From Candidatus Aerophobota bacterium (GTDB taxonomy: Bacteria > Aerophobota > Aerophobia > Aerophobales > AE-B3A), in the NCBI GenBank assembly GCA_030602105.1, contig JAUWAK010000046.1:1-8366 (forward strand): a DNA stretch of 8,366 bases. The letters run 5' to 3'. Position 1 is the stretch's first letter, and each line of letters begins with the position of its first letter. Below are positions 6,732 to 8,366 of the stretch, piece by piece. The notes under the pieces are model-generated. The model did no database searches, was not told where the DNA came from, and saw only the letters and a program-made list of their open reading frames with translations. Both the position numbers and the translations under genes were made by a program.

Positions 6732-7874
6732 ATGCTACTTATGACACCTGGACCTGTAGCAGTGGACGAGAGGGTTATAAGAGCCATGAATAGGCCGGCC
6801 ATTGCCCATTATCATCCTGAGTACTTTGAAGTCTTCAATGAAACTACGGAGATGCTTAAATCGATCTTTGGCACCTCTGGTGATGTTATCATTCTTCCAG
6901 GATCGGGCAGAGTGGGAATGGAAGCCTCCATTGTAAGTATAGCTGACCCCGGTGACAGAATTCTCTGCATTGTCTCGGGGACTTTTGGAAGATGGTTTGT
7001 CCAGATCGCTGAGAGAGCCAAGTGTGAAGTGAAAATCCTGGAAGGAAAATGGGGAGGAGCAATAAACCCAGAAGAAGTGGAGAAGATATTGAAGGAAGAG
7101 GAGTTTAAAGCTGTTACTGTGGTGCACTCCGAAACCTCAACCGGTGCCCGTAACCCGATAGAGACCATAGGAAGAATCTGTAAGGGCCACGATGTGTTAT
7201 GCATTGTGGATGCTATATCGTCCGTGGGCTGCATGCACCTAGATATGGGGAAGATGAATATCGATCTTTGTGTCAGTGCCTCTCAGAAAGGGATCGGCGG
7301 TATAGTCGGCCTTGCTCTGGTGGGCGTTAGCGAGAGAGCCTATAAAGTCATGGAAGAGAAGAAAGAGATTTGTCAGAGTTTCGCTTTGGATCTAAGGAGA
7401 TGGCGGGACCAATTCTTTGGCCATGACTATCCCAGACCGTATCCAGTAATTCCCTCCACCCACCTGGTATATGCTCTTGATGAGGCGTGTAAGTTGATCG
7501 TGGAGGAGGGTTTAGAAAACAGACTGTCTCGTTGCTGCAAGGCAGCCCAGGCTGTGAGAAAAGCGATAAGAGCGCTAGGACTGGAGCTTTTTCCTGAGGA
7601 AGAGATTGCCTCCGACTCACTTACAGCGGTGAAGCCGCCAGAGGGTATTTCTGAGTCTGATATCGTTCGCACGATGAGAGAGAAATACGATGTGATGGTG
7701 GGTGGGAGTGTGTTTGAATTAAAGGGGAAGCTCTTCAGGATCTCTCATATGGGAGTCCAGGCGAGTATGAATTACTTGATTCCCACCTTAGCGGCCCTAG
7801 AGAGGACATTAGTAGATTTAGGATATAAGGTTGAATTTGGCAGAGGTGTAGGGACACTGATTGAAGGGATATAG
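6732..7874 (+). CDS. Class V PLP-dependent aminotransferase (alanine/serine-glyoxylate aminotransferase-like)
   Basis: A 380-residue cytosolic transaminase. It opens with MTPGPVAV at residue 4, the usual start of AGT-like proteins. The cofactor-facing segments follow: LPGSGRVGMEA (55-65), HSETSTGA (132-139), VDAISSVG with D160 contacting the pyridine nitrogen, and SASQKGIGG with K186 as the PLP-binding lysine. FRISHMG (335-341) carries the substrate-carboxylate arginine R336. The length matches the family. Relatives use alanine, serine, ureidoglycine or 2-aminoethylphosphonate as donor and glyoxylate or pyruvate as acceptor, and sequence alone does not choose among them. AAGGGAG (6718-6724) lies 7 nt before ATG 6732. 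It follows the DapA-like gene by 42 nt and is the last intact gene of the cluster. If the aldolase releases pyruvate or glyoxylate, that product could be this enzyme's amino acceptor (inference). Confidence 0.92.
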   Translation: MLLMTPGPVAVDERVIRAMNRPAIAHYHPEYFEVFNETTEMLKSIFGTSGDVIILPGSGRVGMEASIVSIADPGDRILCIVSGTFGRWFVQIAERAKCEVKILEGKWGGAINPEEVEKILKEEEFKAVTVVHSETSTGARNPIETIGRICKGHDVLCIVDAISSVGCMHLDMGKMNIDLCVSASQKGIGGIVGLALVGVSERAYKVMEEKKEICQSFALDLRRWRDQFFGHDYPRPYPVIPSTHLVYALDEACKLIVEEGLENRLSRCCKAAQAVRKAIRALGLELFPEEEIASDSLTAVKPPEGISESDIVRTMREKYDVMVGGSVFELKGKLFRISHMGVQASMNYLIPTLAALERTLVDLGYKVEFGRGVGTLIEGI

Positions 7875-8003
7875 GTGCCCTGAATCCAAAGGGATCTGGT
7901 AGGAGATACAAGATTGAAGACGACAGAAATGCGAGGACCGAAAACCCGTTCGTTAACCGAGAAAATCTTGAACTATAGCCATAATAGGGACGGAGAGTAG
8001 AGA

Positions 8004-8153
8004 ATGGAATACACAAGAGCTGTAAAGATTCTCAAAGTAAAGATAGGACTTATCTCTAATAAGGAAGAACTCATAGAATTCAAGGAAGGACCGTATCTAC
8101 CATCTTGCGTCTCTTGGGCGGGCTTAGGAGTTTCCCCGGGATGCCTCCTTTAG
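8004..8153 (+). CDS. Small ORF, probably a truncated gene start running into IS remains
   Basis: The ORF has 49 codons from ATG 8004 to TAG 8151-8153, with a good Shine-Dalgarno (GGAG, 7992-7995) 8 nt upstream. The first 27 or so residues (beginning MEYTRAVKILKVKIG and continuing LISNKEELIEFKE) look like a genuine N-terminus. From about 8086 on, however, the DNA is antisense to an IS3-family remnant, so the last 20 or so residues are not native. The basic beta-strand-like start followed by a charged helix faintly recalls the N-terminus of IS605 OrfB/TnpB-type proteins, but this is too short to assign. The 129-nt stretch between the aminotransferase stop and this ATG shows nothing recognisable. 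Confidence 0.35.
   Translation: MEYTRAVKILKVKIGLISNKEELIEFKEGPYLPSCVSWAGLGVSPGCLL
8086..8127 (-). pseudogene. IS3-family OrfB (transposase catalytic subunit), N-terminal stub only
   Basis: Starting at 8127 on the - strand, overlapping the end of OrfA in the -1 frame, 14 codons read LSPPKRRKMVDTVL. This matches the familiar start of IS3-type OrfB proteins (LSPxxRRxxV...V). The frame then meets a stop at 8082-8080 and no further OrfB sequence is seen in any frame. The rve/DDE integrase domain is missing entirely. Confidence 0.65.
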
Positions 8154-8366
8154 GATGTCATTGTCCTCACGAAAGATCTACTACTAGTCTCTTGAGCCGG
8201 GTATTCTCCTTCTTAGAGCTCTTCAGAGTCGCTTAACCTGTTCAATCCTCATGCCACCGTATTCTCTTCGCCAGCGGTAATAGGTCTGTTCTGTTACCTC
8301 TATTTTCCTGGCAGCTTCACCTACCGTCGCTCCTTGGCTGAGCAGGACTTCTGCCTCCCTCAACTT
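8124..8366 (-). pseudogene. IS3-family transposase OrfA, frame-disrupted, 5' end outside window
   Basis: Reading the - strand from 8366 gives 47 codons of the Transposase_8 helix-turn-helix domain. Segments include KLREAEVLLSQGATVGEAAR, VTEQTYYRWRREYGG and MRIEQVKRL, and the frame then hits TGA at 8225-8223. The protein resumes in another frame at 8214-8170 as KKENTRLKRLVVDLS, the leucine-zipper part. It shifts again near 8166-8169, where there is one extra base, and ends as DNDILKEASRGNS before TAA at 8126-8124. Intact relatives read continuously through this region (KELEKEN...LDN.ILKEA.RGNF). At least two disruptions therefore make this a pseudogene. OrfA normally binds the IS ends and regulates transposition; this copy should be inactive. 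Confidence 0.82.

Larger units (their letters stand above)
8086..8366 (-). mobile_element. Decayed, truncated IS3-family insertion sequence (continues past right edge)
   Basis: On the - strand the sequence encodes, in broken frames, an IS3-type OrfA followed by the first codons of OrfB. The OrfB frame is shifted by -1 relative to the end of OrfA, as in IS3 elements. OrfB similarity stops near 8086 and nothing resembling the catalytic DDE domain or a terminal inverted repeat follows. The 3' part of the element has therefore been deleted. Its 5' end and left inverted repeat lie beyond 8366. No target-site duplication can be tested within the window. Confidence 0.8.

Noticed and set aside
6735..7234. 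Two long minus-strand ORFs (130 and 140 codons) inside the aminotransferase
   Set aside because: Both lie wholly antisense to conserved PLP-binding segments and show no protein-like pattern. They are mirror frames.
4566..7874. Lysine (diaminopimelate) biosynthesis operon: DapE-like M20, DapA-like protein and an aminotransferase
   Set aside because: The DapA-like protein lacks the GTTGE and PNPxPxK features of true DapA. The aminotransferase is class V rather than the class I/II DapL/DapC type or the class III ArgD type. A carbohydrate-type importer precedes the genes, and no other lysine gene is present.
7877..7893. Possible hairpin (CCCT ... AGGG) after the aminotransferase stop
   Set aside because: Only four pairs and no T-run; not a credible terminator.
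7735..8016. Minus-strand ORF of 93 codons across the aminotransferase end and the following gap
   Set aside because: It overlaps the conserved C-terminus of the aminotransferase (FRISHMG) on the opposite strand. Its composition looks like an antisense shadow, and it has no recognisable motif.
1..8366. CRISPR arrays, tRNA genes, riboswitches
   Set aside because: No regularly spaced repeats, cloverleaf-like segments or recognisable riboswitch cores were seen on either strand by reading; this was not a computed search.

Overview
The window looks like a bacterial chromosomal fragment, probably from an anaerobic or thermophilic deep-branching lineage. Protein genes are dense and all on the + strand. 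By eye the base composition is intermediate, with heavy use of AGA/AGG (Arg) and ATA (Ile) codons. Shine-Dalgarno sites are mostly clear. The solute-binding protein has a Sec signal peptide with no lipobox and no cysteine at all, which points to a periplasm and hence a diderm envelope. No rRNA, tRNA or housekeeping marker is present, so the taxonomic suggestion is weak.

Layout. Positions 1-297 hold the 3' end of a gene whose protein resembles the C-terminus of the LarA/DUF2088 (nickel-dependent lactate racemase-like) family. Positions 417-3527 encode a family-1 carbohydrate-type ABC importer: a periplasmic binding protein, then MalF-like and MalG-like permeases. No ATPase is present. A strong intercistronic hairpin (1743-1776) separates the binding protein from the permeases. 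After a 207-nt gap with a possible weak terminator come four enzymes (3735-7874): a short-chain dehydrogenase, an M20 metallo-deacylase, a DapA-fold (pyruvate-type aldolase/dehydratase) enzyme and a class V PLP aminotransferase. The M20 and DapA-like genes are only 3 nt apart.

Together these genes read as an uptake-and-catabolism cluster for a small, possibly N-acylated, sugar-acid or amino-acid-like compound. The steps would be import, deacylation (M20), redox change at a hydroxyl (SDR, perhaps LarA-like epimerisation), amino transfer (class V) and cleavage or dehydration of a 2-keto acid (DapA-like). The substrate cannot be read from the sequence. A lysine-biosynthesis reading (DapA plus DapE) was considered and disfavoured.

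The right end (7875-8366) is degraded. A 49-codon ORF with a good Shine-Dalgarno site (8004-8153) runs into the - strand remains of an IS3-family insertion sequence. Its orfA is broken by at least two frame disruptions, and its orfB is cut off after about 14 codons near 8086. The IS continues past the right edge. No CRISPR array or tRNA was seen, and no regulator gene lies in the window.
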